DNA of 64,000 bases from Isoetes taiwanensis (GCA_021234155.1 JAJEKV010000215.1:744001-808000); one strand, 5' to 3'. Shown: positions 42,914 through 56,960, counted from the first letter of the stretch. Notes: a model not told the origin generated them from the sequence alone. Made by a program: numbers and translations.

Positions 42914-44427
42914 TTTGTTAAACTCTTGATAAATGTTGCTCTTTGGAAGTTATTGCATGAAATCTTATATAAGCTAATAAGTATGTAAGTAAATATGTTG
43001 CAAAGGTTGATCGGGGATTTCAAGGTGGGGAAGTGCGTGATGCCGAGGACATCATCAAGTCAAGGTGAGGAGAATGACGTCGTTTGCCTAAAAATATATG
43101 ATACAAACAAACCATTATATTTTAGGCATATAAGCCTACATTAGTAGACGTGTGCGGGAGGGGGCGGGCCAAGTTATTATATAATCTTGGCCAACTGTAG
43201 TATAGAACCACTCCACATGGCTTCATCCTATTGATGACCCACCACATGGACACATCATTGGGGCCACATGGCATATCATGTAAACCCTAACCTACTAGCG
43301 CTAAACCCTAGAGACCTAGACCATTTTTTTGCTTCGGGACAGTTCTTGACCCCGATTTGTGCTGGGTGCAGCCCTTTCAAGGATCATCTGGCAAGTAAAG
43401 ACAACCTATTCCAACAGCCCTTCAGAGCATGTATGCATCAAAAGAGGCAAAATCAACCCTAAACACTTGCAAGGTGATGGGGACCCTAGAGTTGGCTGAA
43501 GTTCCTCAGAGCGTGTATTTTGAGTAGATTCTTTAGTAGATTATGTAGAAGCTAACATTCCGTGATGAGTTAGCATCTCATATCTCTACTAAGAGCCATT
43601 CTAAACCCACACAATTAGATCATAAACCCTAACTATAAGTTAGATGCATGTGATTAGGATTAGATATTATTCTTGTTATTTATCATGTTATGTTGATATA
43701 TGATGTTGATTGATCTCATATTTGCACCTCTTTGTATGTTGAAGGGGTAAAGACCTAGTAGCCATTATTTAGATGATGCCCTAGTTTAGACCCCTGTCTT
43801 ATTATAATGGTGGCCCCGTGCATAGAGCCCACTGTGTTATGAAGGCGATGTAGTGATTGAGCAATCATGCCAAATTCGACCATTGGCAGTTGAGGAAGTT
43901 CCTTGCTAAGCGCTACCGGAGACCTATAGCCGGGCGAGTTTATCGCCGGGCCACACTCGAGAGTGGCTAGGTATGAGTCCGGACGCCTCTCGGGTCAATG
44001 GTGCTCGGACTCTCATGAGTTGTAGGTGTTGGTCTGGTCGTTTTGTGGAGTCCATTCGAAAAGGGCATGTCGATCCTTTATACGCCTTTGCAAAACACCG
44101 TGACTTTAGGAAATAAGGAGCTGAGAAGAATGGTCTGCTCGATGTCGAGCTCCAGATTGTATAATTGCATCAGTAAATAATTCCCACCTTTTCACAAACT
44201 TATAAGCGATGATAAGGTGAACCACAGCTTCGGTGCACTTGGGAATGGAAACCCTGCCGGTTTACGGCAGCTACCGATTAAAATCACTTAAGCTTATCCC
44301 GGTACTGACTCTTCAGGCGTATTTGCTTGCGAAGCCTTTCAGGATTTTTGCGTCAAACATCAAATCTTGAACGGCTGTTAAAGATAGTGACGATATTTCT
44401 TCCTTCTTTGAATTATTATTCTAGTCT
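42914..44427. other. Intergenic; 43640-44110 may be a diverged LTR piece
   Basis: 43770-44040 has phrases that recall the LTR interior at 3870-4090 (GCCCTA..., GTGGCCCCGTGCATAGAGCC, several CGGG/GTCTGAC-like words), but alignment by eye is patchy. Nothing else is supported. Confidence 0.3.
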
Positions 44428-44811
44428 TCATCGGTGAGCTTCGGCTGTTGGGTTATATGAGCGACCGTAGTGACCTAGTACTGACACATGTTTGAAAATA
44501 TATTGAGACTTCGTAAAGTCTTTGGTTTTGCGTTGTTCCATTATGTCTTGGTATTTGATTATGTCTATTGGAACCTCAGGGTGGGACACTGGGATTCGGT
44601 GGCCTCGGTTTGCTCCGGCATGCTCATATTCATATGTGATTCTACGGTAACATTCTTGTATAGTAGCGAGGCCGAAAACCGGCTCTTGACTCCATGATAG
44701 AGGCTCCTCCGGTGCGAGCCTTTCGGGAAGGGGTATGCCTCTGAGGTTTATCCTACCAACTCCCGGGAATATATAGCCTTTGCAGGCATTTCTCTTATAC
44801 TTGGGGCGCAT
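44428..44811 (-). other. Unidentified 127-codon open frame
   Basis: It begins MRPKYKRNACKGYIFPGVGR and runs to a stop at 44428. It has mixed charged and hydrophobic composition without known motifs, and several basic and aromatic residues. No promoter or splice context; possibly chance or a transposon fragment. Confidence 0.25.
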
Positions 44812-46990
44812 GTAGGTTGGTCGAGCTTCCCATTGTCCCAGGCCCCATGTTTTGTTATTCGCTATGTTCTTTGCTTTTGTTGCTTTCGAGTTTGGTATTT
44901 CCGATTATGTTGTCATTGTCTACAATCTTGTACTCACCTAGAGAGAATCTTTTTGTTTTTATTGTGCTTATATCTTTGTATCAAGGGTCCAGTGTTTCCT
45001 ATAGGGCCGGCAGGGGATCTAGCCCAGTCACGAGGACTAACCCATTGTAGTGCATGTGAGTGAATGCTTTTCCAAAGGCGATTAGTCAAGTTAATGGCGG
45101 CAATATGGCAGGGATTGTGGTAAAGTCAGAGGCTGGGGGTGTTTGTTTGCATAGTGGCGATGTTGGCCACTTCTATTATGGATATTACATAATTCTTCTA
45201 GATTTATGTTGAATTCATAAGAATGGTTCCAGTTTCAAGCTATGAAAAGGGAAGATTCGGTTCTTCACCAATACAATAGTTTTGATGAAGTTTATATCCA
45301 TTTAGATCTAGCGTAGGTTGGGCAGGGTCCCAGGAGGTTGCCCGGGGAGAGGTCAACTTCGAAGCTTGAGCTTCGTCACATTGCCATTTTGAGTGTGCCG
45401 CCATAAAAGAAAGAATCTGCAATACTCAGGGCGGTTTGAAAAGGTGAAATGGGATGAAGGGGCTGCGGTTTGTTTAGCTGCCTTCTCTTTCGGGACCAGG
45501 ATAACATTCATATGCCGATGGAAGCAAAGAAGAAAGCCGTTAGTGACATGCCTAAAACCTGAAGGTCAAAAGCTCGAAACTCTCTAAAAAACATTAGACA
45601 TAGCCGGGGTTGCCAGGAGGCATACCAAATCATACGCTAGCATCCAGAAGGCACCTCACTGCGTATACCCGGGTTTGGTGCTGGCGGTGCAGAAAGGAGA
45701 GCTCTCTCAAAGGCATCCCTAAGCACCGAGAAAAAGCAGAGATGTCACTAAGTGTCGGTAGCCCCTACTTGTTGCGTATACCCACATGTTTACCTGTATG
45801 AGGGGAGAAATAGGGTCCATATTCGAAGCCCGGCGAGGATTCGCGATTATCTCCCTCTGTCATGAGAAACCACGACAATTCACAAGAGACCAATACCCGG
45901 GATGCGTTATGTACATGGCGAGTCTTTGCCGATTGTAGGTTCATTGATGGTTGTACAAGGGATGGTGCAGATGTGGAGGCAGCATGTGGCTTGTCGGCGT
46001 GGCGAATGAGGCCACAAAGTAAGTGTCTGGTGAGGAGTCCTAGCAAAAGGGCCTCAAGGGGTTGGGAAGCCACTGCATGTCGGTGTTTAGTACGCTGGCG
46101 GGAAGTGCATCAGCACCGGACCGGTACTGCTGCTCCTCCTTTTGGACACTTTCTGACAGGCTTTCAACTCTGGCCATGCAGCAGCTCATCTTGCTATGCA
46201 GTGGATCCGGCTCCACACTCTGGCGGCCCCTTCAGCCCCATGCACGCGCGGGGCGAGCTGCACCGCCCTGCGTGTCCACGGTGGCGCCGAAGGTGACCGG
46301 GGGTAAGTGAGGCGCTGGCTCGCTGGCAACGCTGCTTTTATTGTGGCAAGGATGTATGGAATGTCATCGAAGGGCCCGAGAATACGTGTCACGGAGCGAT
46401 TGATAAGTGCTCCCACAACTTCTTACGTAGGAGCCCGCACGTCACGACCACATTGTAGCTCTTGCATGCCAGCTCTGGAAGGAACTTCGAGGTAAATTTG
46501 GGGCCACATCTTTGTGCAGCGGCAGTGTTGTTTGCGGTGTAAATGGCGGGATGTGCGGGATGTGATGCAACATTTGGGGGTAGTAGTGGCATAGAGGCAG
46601 CTTGGTAGTGCAGCAGCGGGTCACCTGATTTTACGACATCTTCTGGGGCTGCGCGAGATTATGGCCAGATTGCGCCCATGTCGTCTGCGAGTTCGGCTTT
46701 GAAGTCGAGGAAGTTGACTCCTTAAATTCTTGTCTGCCAATTCATGTGTGCGTAGCCCTGCGATTGTTCGCTGTATGGAAGCCGCGTGGGGGCCCTTGCC
46801 TTGTTGGCGTTTGTCTGGGGCGCTCAATGTCTTGACCCTACTCAGTCTTCTGACTCTGGGCTTGCTTGGTCAGAACACTTCACATCATGGTGGCCTCCTG
46901 GGCTTTGGTGAGATGGTGCCCATTGTCTCTGCACTCAACATAAGTGGCCGACAAAGCCATGCATTTTTACGGTTTTGACATGGTGTGATT
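44812..46990. other. GC-richer block, origin unknown
   Basis: About 45.3-46.9 kb is clearly GC-richer than its surroundings, and overlapping open stretches occur on both strands as expected from composition. No domain, LTR terminus or TIR could be identified. It may be diverged transposon DNA. Confidence 0.4.
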
Positions 46991-49900
46991 AAAGGTCACG
47001 GGGAGCAAAGCTGCCGCTGCTTATTAATGGAAAAACTGGCGGGTTTTTCATAGTCTCTTGAATGTGTACGCACCTCACATGCGTGGCGGCATCTATTACA
47101 AATGTCGCGCACACTTGAGTTCTGGTATAGGCTAGAGCATTGGTCCTTTACGCAATGGCCAAGTATGTTTTCTAAACTTCACTCTCTTTTTTTTTGAATA
47201 TATAATTTTTTGTTTATCATATTAAATTCTACTATAGTTCATACATTTGCAAAATCCATTGACTTGTTTATTTGTGGGGCCGAACTTGACATTGTACCTT
47301 TTATATACGCTGAGGTATTTTATTTGACTAGTGCAGAAGCATCCGCAGTTTTGGTATATTATGATGCGGTATGCCAGTTTTGCAAAAGGTATGAGATTAT
47401 GCTTGTATCTATAAAAGATATTTGTTAATGTAAATGTGAAGGTAAATTTTTTAATTAGTATGCTAGGGTGATATATGAGGGGTGTTAGGTTCCTTGAGAG
47501 AGGTTTCAAGTCACACTTTCCTTTTGGCTCATACACCATACATAATTTTCAAATTAGATAAAATTCTTTCTTTAAAGAACTTGGGAATAGAGATTTTTGA
47601 AAGTAGAATGACGCCATTCTTGTTATTAAAAAGATGAGCAAGTGGCGAGGCTACATAAATGTGATCATTATGCTTTGTTACTAAAGATGATCAAGCTTGT
47701 GGCGGAGTCATCAAAACCCCACGAGATTCAAGCGGCGTAAAGCATTCAGCGATATTACTTGCTTTTGCGAGGCAATAAGCTAATGATATTATCTCGAATT
47801 GCCGTACGCGGAGGAAAAGGACTTTGCACAGCACATAAAATAAAGACAATAGATCGATTATCTTTAGTGAATCTATTTTAATAAAATTCACAAGTGCAGT
47901 GAATAGCGACATTGCCAAAAAAAGACTTATTGCAAAGAAGCGGCTACTATATCATCTTCAACATTTCTAGTATTACGCGGATCAGTTCTTGTATGAAATA
48001 CTAATATTGTCGCCATTGATTTGGCGGTTTGGATTATAGTGGCATCTGTTTTTGTGGAAGGATATAGATGCGTTTCACGATAAGGATCCCGAGGAAGCGA
48101 GAGGAGGCCACGTCATAATTGCTTGGAAGCTGATATGATTGAGGAGTTTTTTGTTCGAAAAAAGGCTACTCGTTTATGAATCTTGAATAGCACATGTGTT
48201 TTGTTGATGAAGATAATGATTGTTTTTAATGATGTTCTAGTTATCTGTAAAATCTTACAGGACACCTCGGAGATGCATGCCGAGCTAGGTCTTTTTGCCT
48301 CGAAGGTATATTCTATATGGTTTCCATCGGTTTGAGCTATAGCACATGCTTTTATTCACGAGCCTCGGTGTTTGGAAATTGTGACAATTTGTCTTTTGAT
48401 TGCTCTACATGGGTTCGACCTACTAATACTTTTCGCTTGACTGCTGAAAGATCTATATCTTGCTTGAGCTCTGCCGCGGATATCATGCCTAGAGCATAGG
48501 CAATCTCAATTAATTAAAAGCAGTCTTTACATCTATTTTTCCTAGCGTGATTAATGATGGCTACAAAAGGTTGACCTCTTAAAGAGAATTGACACTTAGT
48601 GTATAATTTCTTTGTTTTGATAATACATTTTTCGATCAAAATGATAAAGTATGTAACCTTGTGCTTCTAGGAATATAAAAGTGTGCTAGTCTATACCAAA
48701 GCTTTGATTCGAGGCAAAGCATTCTATTTTGCATATTACTTGTCTGAGAAGGAAGACATCTTCTAAAATCTACATTCCTCCACCAGCATGTACTCACGAA
48801 ATTCAGTGTTGTTTTTGTTGTTGCATCTAATAGGCTTGTTTTTTACGAGATTCCATGGTATTTTTGTCCTAATACATTTAGGTAGTATTGTACTACTTTA
48901 TCTTGGATAATTCGTGGCAACATTACCTTTGAATAGATTAGGGTTGTAAGTTAATTGTAAAATCCTTAGAAAACTGTTTTTCCAAAATTTGAATTCAGCC
49001 ATCCCGCACATCTAAGATCCCTAAGATGGTATTCATCAAAATGCAAGAGCGATTCTAGAAAACGGTAACCATAAGCATTTTGACAATGCGTACTTATACT
49101 CAAAACTTCTCTAACTAAGATTACTATAAAAGATAATTTGGAATGTATTAAAACGTAAATGTAGAGGAAAGCAAATTGATTTGTTTAGGATAGATTCACG
49201 AAAACCATATTTTAGGTACTTGGTAAAACTAACCTTGATTTGAGTCGGGACGATGAAGAGCATATTTAGAATTTGGATAGGTGAAGAACAAATTTGATTT
49301 CAAGTTGCAAATTGAACCAAAGGCTCAGGGTTTAGCGAAGTATTGCATTAAAAATGCCTTTAGAACTTTAGGGCTAGAAGCGAGAAAGATTTTGGCTACG
49401 CTTACAAAATGTTAAAATTGTATCTCTCTATACTTATTATATTTTGTTATCACCCAAAATATAAAGTATTTTCATAGTTTAAATGGCCACCACAACAAAC
49501 TGTCTTTTGGTACTTAGTTTCAGGATGAAATGATGAGTATAATAGCCAAAATTAAAAGCTATGGGACTTTGCACCATATCCTATATCTTGGGCCTTTTTA
49601 GATCGGCTGACTTATTAAGCCTCATATAATCCATTTCACCCATTTGTACTATGAATTTGAGAAAAACATGTATCTAGCATTTTTCTGAGGTTGTTCTCTA
49701 AGATTCCCCATGTTAAAAAATGGGCTTTGCTTGCTGAAGTAACGGCCTTTTACTACTACTCTGCTATAAGAACTAGAGCATCAAATGCGCTCTTGTATAA
49801 ACACAGGCTGAATTTGAAAAGTTACATGTACTATAGCATTGCACGCACCAGATCTTTCTTGGCTTTTAAGGATATACATTGATGAAGCGGAAGCACTTGC

Positions 49901-52205
49901 AAAAGGTATGCCAATCTTAATGTAGCCATTGTCTTTTGGCATTGGTGGTAAACATCTGTGGTTGATATTGTGGATTGGTGGACAAGCTGAGCATTCCATG
50001 CATTCAAGCTTGTTGGGGTTCAAGGTAACTTTGTTTTTCATTTATTTTAGAGTGCCTCGGTTTAAACATTTATCATGGACTACAACAGGAAGAATTGTAA
50101 TGAAGAATTCCAAGTAACATACCAGGCTATGTTTACGTCACTGAAGTAAACTAATTCCTATCAGCTGCTTATAAATTTAAGGATAGGCGTGCATGCTCTT
50201 TGCAGGGGTTTGGCGTGAGCATACGGCCAGAAATATAGGCTACCACCAGCCATCTCAAACTAACACATGGGCAAGCTTTAGAGGCAATAAGATCGGTATA
50301 AGGCTATAACATTTCCATGTACATGAACTTCAAGCTAATATGACTATTTATTTGAGAAGGAGATCATAGTTGGAAACCAGCGGTGATATTACAAGTTAAA
50401 TCGATAGTTTCTTAACTGCGCTGGTATCTTCAACTGTTCAAAAAGATGGGTTTGTATAACCTTGCATAAATTTGGCAGTAGCAGAAGATAGATTCGTAAT
50501 AGAATGTTTCCATGTTGGACATAAAGTACATCTGAGTTTATTACTAAACAAATTTACAAAATACATAGTTTGAATTATTAGAAGCAAGGTAAAAATACTA
50601 CCCAGCAGTTTAAACTAAAAAGAAATATTTCTGTTGCCCTTAAACTTATTATTCCTTATCATGACACACATCATACACATAAGGAACTAGATTAAATTTA
50701 TTTCCTTCACTTAGTTTGATAACGAGAACAAGTTCCAAACACTTTGATATTTTTATAATGTATGTCAATTTTCCTTAAATAGTTTTATACTTGATAACAT
50801 CGTGACCGCGCCTATAGACATATACTAGAGGGGGGCACTCACTTAGACATTTTTGTATTTCTTCACTTTGTTTTCATATCCACTCCATTTAATAGTTTTA
50901 TAATAGTAACAACGTGACAGCGCCTATAAGCATTATCTTAGCTATAGAGGATAGGACATTTGCGTATTTCTTCACTTTTTGTTTTTCAATATCCTCTATT
51001 TTGATAGATTTTAACTTTGGCGAGAAGGGATACCTGGCTATAGAGAGGGCACACTATAGAGGTTTTCCCTTCCTACGCTGCATTTCAATATATCCCTCCA
51101 TTTTACGTAGATTTTAACTTTGGGCAAAAGGGTTATAAAAAGTTATCATTATAAACCAAAAGAGAGGACCTGAATTAATGCAGTTTGGCCCTTGGCATTA
51201 CCCTTATCGGGTAACAAATATTTGTTTTTGGCTATAGGTAGATACGGGTCATGTATTCTCTTTTGTGTCTGTAAACAAACTTTGACGGTATTTATCATTT
51301 ACCTTTAAAAAGCATCTTTCGTGGTTTTTGTGGCTTGGATTGATGAGCAAGATAAGGTATGGTATATACAGTTTATATCCATGGTGCTTTTAACAATGAG
51401 GACTGGATCTAGGATAATGATCCATATGTAGGATCAAAATGTAGAGGTGCAGTACAAAATATACAGTATCTTGGAGTACACAGGATTCACACTACCACCA
51501 CAACTTGAGACACACGCATCGGCGGCGAGGTAAATGATGGTGCACCATGGTGTCATAAAAGCGGAGCTCTATGATTGGCCCAGTCCCAATGTCCAGACAC
51601 ATGTTCCCGGGGTTTTTGGTGAGACACATCCTTTTATATAGTGGGAATGTAGGGAGCTAGTGATATCCCTTGCCATTTAGGAAGATTTGGAATGGGTTAA
51701 GCCTTTTGAGACGGGGCTCTCTTCGTCGTGTCATAGTTCCATACATTCCTCATCAAGCAGGATTCTTGCCTTTACTAGCACTCAAAGCTGAAGCAATATA
51801 CTCTATTGCGAGAAGATGGTGAATATGGGGAACCCACATGGAGCTTTTCCGAGATTTGGCCTACACTAGCGGCCATACGGTCCTGGCATAAGCAAGCATG
51901 TTTGAAAGAAAAAAATGCAACTTGGTTCTCGGGAGGATGGGATCTAGGAGCCTAAAAGCGGTATCTCGGGGAAACTGGTTGCTTGGTAGCTTTGGAGGTC
52001 AATGCTTTGAAAGAGGTCAAAACAACACAAAAGCTAGATTAATCCCACACTTGTCCATGGCCACTGGATAGTACATCTTGGCCATTTGCCCATGAAGGCA
52101 TAGAATAATTCGTCCATTAAATCTTACGACACATATTGCCATAAAGAATTGAAACATGCGAGATGGGACTATACGGAGGCATTATGAAAACATAATAATA
52201 TAAAT
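46991..52205. other. AT-rich intergenic region
   Basis: No supported gene. Small exon-like stretches with GT/AG neighbours occur (GACACCTCGGAGATGCATGC at 48261; IDEAEALAK-coding at about 49880), but each is isolated. A degenerate tandem repeat of about 120 bp with GCGCCTATA and TATTTCTTCACTTT lies at 50785-51120. Confidence 0.5.
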
Positions 52206-52694
52206 GTGCGGTTGGAGCCATTAAAGGTACACCACTATAAATATGCCTACCATTTTGCGTATACCCAGTATGATATATTGGCCTCATTACAACTAATCGG
52301 TCACTACATTCTGCGGACCCTCTCTACTAATGGCGTATCATCCTTTATCCCAGGAGGTTCGACGGGATATTGTACATCCATGGCGATTGATATGTACAAA
52401 ATATCTGAGATGTCTGATTTCTATAATGCTTTTGCATTTGGTTTGGAGCAACACCGTGCAATGGCGATAAAGAATCGGGCCAGATTGAATTCAATTTCGC
52501 TGCTGAATCACTTGGTTTCCAAAGGTCCATTCTTATATCACATATGCGGCATCGCGTTTATTTTATACCCATACAGCACATATTGCATGTACATACAACA
52601 TCGTGATGGCGCTGTTTTCGGCTTACTAAACAGCTTGAGCATCCGGGAAGAATATCTTTGGATTTTCCATGGCGGGCTTTGGTCTGAGTGTTAA
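52206..52694 (+). other. 162-codon open frame, unidentified
   Basis: A long stop-free stretch in AT-rich DNA begins MRLEPLKVHHYKYAYHFAYT. It is rich in Tyr, Ile and Ser, with a weakly hydrophobic segment near residues 110-130 (YHICGIAFILYPYSTYCMYI). No family recognised and no promoter evident. Its length is unusual for this composition, so it may be a gene fragment. Confidence 0.3.
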
Positions 52695-52960
52695 TACACT
52701 AGTCCAGGGAATCGTGTTCGATTGCACTATGTATGGTTCTGTTCATAGCATCTATCTATTTAAAATACTTATTCTCATATTATGCAAGGTATGTAAGCAT
52801 GCGTGTTGGATTTAGATTCCCACTCTAATTTGAAATGTGAGGATTTGATCAACCAGCGGTGAGATAATGCGTGTATGCGCCGGTGCAATTGCAGCTTTCA
52901 TTTAATTGCTTCACTCCAATATATTAGCCAAGATTGGCAATCACACAATCAATATGGTTG

Positions 52961-53285
52961 AAGAGAGGAAAATGGGAAGGAACAGAAAGAAATGAAAAAT
53001 ATTTCCTGGAGGAAAAGGGAGGAAAAAGGAAAAAGGGGCGAGAAGGAGAGAAAAGGCAAAAGGAAGAATGGAGGGAGGATGAGGGGAGGCTTAAAAAAGG
53101 AGGTGAAGAAAGGAAGGAAAAAGGAGGAAGGGGAGGGGTGGGAAGGGAGAAGGAGCAAAAAATTATAAAGAGGAAAAGCAGCTTAGGAAAATGAAAAGTA
53201 GAAAGGGAGAGGAGAAATTGAGGAGAGAGAAAAAAACAAAGGAAGGAAGGGCAAAAGGTAGGTAGGTAGGTAGCGGTAGATAGAT
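52961..53285. repeat. 320-bp purine-only-like tract with GGTA repeat
   Basis: The plus strand is almost entirely A and G (GAGAGGAAAATGGGAAGG, AGGAAGGAAAAAGGAGGAAG and similar) and ends in GGTAGGTAGGTAGGTAG. Open frames on both strands here (Lys/Glu/Gly-rich or Ser/Phe/Pro-rich) are composition artefacts. Confidence 0.9.
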
Positions 53286-54195
53286 AGGTGCATGGCAAAT
53301 TTTAACATTCCACGAAGGTCGGTTGGAAAGAAAGAAGGAACTGGGAAGGAAGTAGGGGTCCGAAGCTCTAACAATGGAGTACTTTTACCCAGATTAGTAA
53401 TGCTCTTTTCTCATACTGGTATTTAGAGTGTATCACATAACTTTGACTATACAAATGCTTTCCGCTTTTTGTTGGGATAAAAAGTTTTAAGCCTTGAAAG
53501 AGCATGCTTGGGGCAAAGCTATAGGGGTTTTGGAGAGGCGAGGAAGTTATGGATACCAAGGAAGGTTGGAAGAGTTGTAGGTTTTTCTCTCTATGAGTAG
53601 AAATGTGTGAGCAAGTTCCTAAGCTTTATGAATGGACAAAATCACAAATACTCTTGGCACTCCACAAATTGGTGGAACAAAATAAGTGTATTTGAAGGTC
53701 ATAAGAGACGCGCAAAATACAGGTCAAACATTCATTTAGCAGTAATATAGTACGGCAGTCTATAAGTCAAAGAGAACTTGATTGTCACAAATCATTAGCA
53801 TACATTCTCCACCAGCAAATATAAGTGAAGCTTTTGAAGTACTGGATAACAACTGGCCCCAAAGAAAGAGAGATAGTTGTCAAGAGATGTACATCTCATA
53901 ATGGAGGGCCTAAAAGCCACCTTTATACAAATTACCTAGCATTATTATGTTGTAGGAACACCACAAACAAACTTTCTTAAAGGTACATTATATCATATCT
54001 AGTTTCTTGGGATGTAAAATTCAGAGAGGCCCTTGATGCAGCATGCCGTCTTGGTCACAATAATGTCCCAGATACAGGTATTATCACAAACTCATCCATT
54101 TCAAGTAATCTAATAATTCTATACAAATCCCCAACTATATCCTGTCAAATCAAAGCCTCCATGGTAGTGGGATTGAACCATCGGATCTTCCCACT
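53286..54195. other. Intergenic, no supported gene
   Basis: Short frames only; nothing recognised. Confidence 0.6.
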
Positions 54196-54260
54196 CCAGG
54201 GGGAGGGGGGGGAGGGGAGGAGGTCCCTTTTCCCATCCCCCTCTCAAAAAAAAAAAAATG
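54196..54260. other. G-quadruplex-capable run followed by A13
   Basis: CAGGGGGAGGGGGGGGAGGG with GGAGGAGG contains at least four G runs of three or more. A C-rich stretch follows (CCCTTTTCCCATCCCCCTC) and then 13 A residues. The G and C parts could pair as a hairpin or form a quadruplex. The A run might be a retroposon tail. Confidence 0.6.
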
Positions 54261-56386
54261 TAAGAGTCAGGAGGGACCCCTTAGCGTAGGGATGTGAGAC
54301 CCATACTGGGGGTATTCTTTTTTTTTGATTGGTTAAAGCGACAAGCAGACATGACTTGTATCTGGCGGACTTTGTGGGAAAAGGCAAAGCGGATTGAACA
54401 TAATGGGACATCTAGGAATAAAGTTCTAAGACCACTACAAACATCTTGTCTTGTTGTCTTGAAGGAAAAATATACAACACTGTGAAGTGGAATGGTAGGA
54501 AACGGGAAATATAAAGGCAATAACATTTGAATTAGAACATAGAAGAGAAACTTGTTACGGTTTGGGAGTGCAGGTTAGAACTCTGCAGGCATTTGCCTAC
54601 TGTGAGGACCCTTGGATCAAGCAGAGGGGAGAATCCATTAGGCCCCGTATCACTTGTGAATTTTTTAAAAGAACAAAGGAAAGAAAAAAGAGAGAAGAGA
54701 AAAGAAAAAGACAAATGAGAACACAATAATGAGAGCAGAACTCCTTGATATCAATGAGGATACATGGGAATCTCTCAATAGAGAAAAGCAGTTAGGCAAA
54801 GAACCAAAAACCATCTAGCCCTCGAGATACTAGCTCTGCTCATATATATATGGCCTTTGGCCCAATATAGATACTGTGGGGATCTAGGTCAGGCTCTCGG
54901 GAGAATTTGGGTTAGGGTAATGTTGGCAGGTACCTTTTGAGGTGCACGAAATTACGTAAGTAAGCATGCGTTCTACCACTTCTTTAGGCGTGGGCGCCCG
55001 TACTACAAACGGCGCCACAAGCTGGGGCTTTTGTGGCCCCGGCACAGGACTGGCTGCATGCAACCGCCCGGCACGGTCAGGGAATTGTGCATCGAATAAT
55101 CACAATACGGGCGTACGCTGATAACATGTTCACTAAAAAATAGGTTGTCGATTAAAATCAATGTCGGATGTGGCTCTGCGAATCTGGTGGCAACCAGTTT
55201 ATTTCGAAAAGTAGGAAATCCACCATCTTAAAGGGGTTTGGAAACTTACTGCTCAAAATCCTATTTATAAAAGGTATTTTAGAGTACTTTTTACGCAAAG
55301 TCAACCATCAAAAGACTACATTACCAAGACTTCGAGAAAGAAGCATGCATTTTTGTATTAGATTAAATTCACAAAATTTGACCATCCAAGAGAATTCCAA
55401 CTATCAAGTGGAGGGTGAAACTAAGCGAATATCCCTACTTGCAATGAAGGCAAACAATTGATTTTAAATTAAAATTTAGTATGTGAAATGCATGAAGGAA
55501 ATCTCTGCAACCTTTGGATAAGAATATAATAATACATCAATAGTTTTAGTTTACTTTGACCACACATTTAGAATAGGGAAGAACTAAGCAGCTTTAATGC
55601 TGTCAGGAAAGGAATATTCATTTTAGGGGTAAATGGATTTAAGATGCGATTAGGCGAGGAATGCTGATTAAACAGGATATGTAAAACCCGCGATTATTGG
55701 TATCACGTTAAACTAACAATCACATTAAAAGGCAGCGGGGATAAAATTAGCGGATAGAAATTCTTACTTTTGCAAAATAAGCCATATGCAAGCTCTTCCA
55801 CTACAACTTTGCAAGAGAAAAAGACCTTACTCCAGGGGAGACCATAGGACACAATGCTTCATTTCCAATCACACAAAAGAGGCGCAATTTTATCATTCAT
55901 GTGTCCATGGCCATATCAAGGTATATCACAACATAATAAATCTTCAAAAAGGTGCATGTAGGAATAATGCCCTTTTCAACATCTCGAGTCAAAGTGACCA
56001 TTCAAACAGCTGCAATATAGGATGAATGGCATGTGCCGCGTCAATTCACGAAGAGGATACTTGAGAGATAGGCCAATATACTTGACTTTTCCTTCGCCCT
56101 TGTTTGTTTCATTTCATCAACACGCAAAAAATTTAAGAAAGACATATGAATTTAAAAGCGTATGAGAGTTTGAAAAGCGGCTCCGCCAGTTATTTCAATA
56201 GGAATTTTTAGGGATTAAACTCTATGTTGATGGTAAATATCAATGTAGTCCCACATCAAAATTTGTTTTTTGGCATCACAAAAGCGTCTCACATATTCGA
56301 GGATCTCTCTAAATGACATCTTTACATGTTTTAGTCCAAAACAAACAAGCGAGCTTTAAACGAAACACTTTGTTCCCTGATTTCCT
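54261..56386. other. Intergenic, no supported gene
   Basis: Only short open frames. A GC-rich patch at 54980-55080 has no recognisable structure. Confidence 0.55.
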
Positions 56387-56960
56387 TTATGGCCTGAACA
56401 AAGTTTTGCTATCATTGAAAACTATAAAATGGACTTTCAAACGGGGCATGCAAAATATTTTTTCTAGGCACTTAGAAATGTACAATGCATGGCGAAGAGG
56501 AGCATAATGCGGCACTTTCAAAGCGTAACTTAACCATACCTTTGCCCACAAAATCTTGTCGGGTGTGAGGCCCATACATGTCTCTTTGTGTCTTGAAAAG
56601 TGGCGCCCATATTCCTTTGCTTCATGAATTGGGTGGATCATGTCTTTCACGGTTTGGGCAGCCCATAAAAGCGGAACATACCATATATCCTCGGTGAGGT
56701 TGGAGACCTCGGCCCACGAGCCAAGCTTGATCCATGATACCACAACCATTCCTAATGCTTGGAAATTTTTCATCCAAATCTTTGCACTTCTTATAAGAAG
56801 AGCTTTATATCCATTGCTTTTTTGAAAAAAAAGTTTCTGGAATAATAAAACCTTGATTGCTCGTTGCTTATGAAAGGGAAGTTTCCATGAAAATACCTCC
56901 GCTCTTGAGAACCAAGCTTGATCTTTGATACCACGGCCATGCCAAGTCCAGCGAAGTCGT
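56387..56960 (-). other. Coding-like minus-strand stretch, perhaps LINE-derived
   Basis: A 128-codon frame contains MVVVSWIKLGSWAEVSNLTE, DIWYVPLLWAAQTVKDMI and PDKILWAKVWLSYALKVPHY. Upstream on the same strand RRLRWTWHGRGIKDQAWFSR continues the Trp-rich character. Trp-rich post-RT segments of plant LINEs look similar, and a LINE-type tail lies 1 kb away, but no diagnostic motif is visible. Confidence 0.3.

Noticed and set aside
45862-46310. Overlapping 144- and 82-codon plus-strand genes
   Set aside because: Several frames on both strands are open together in a GC-rich block, and none shows a domain or a start context.
52924-53298. Lys/Glu-rich or Ser/Phe/Pro-rich proteins in the purine tract
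   Set aside because: Both strands stay open only because an almost pure purine strand rarely contains stop codons.
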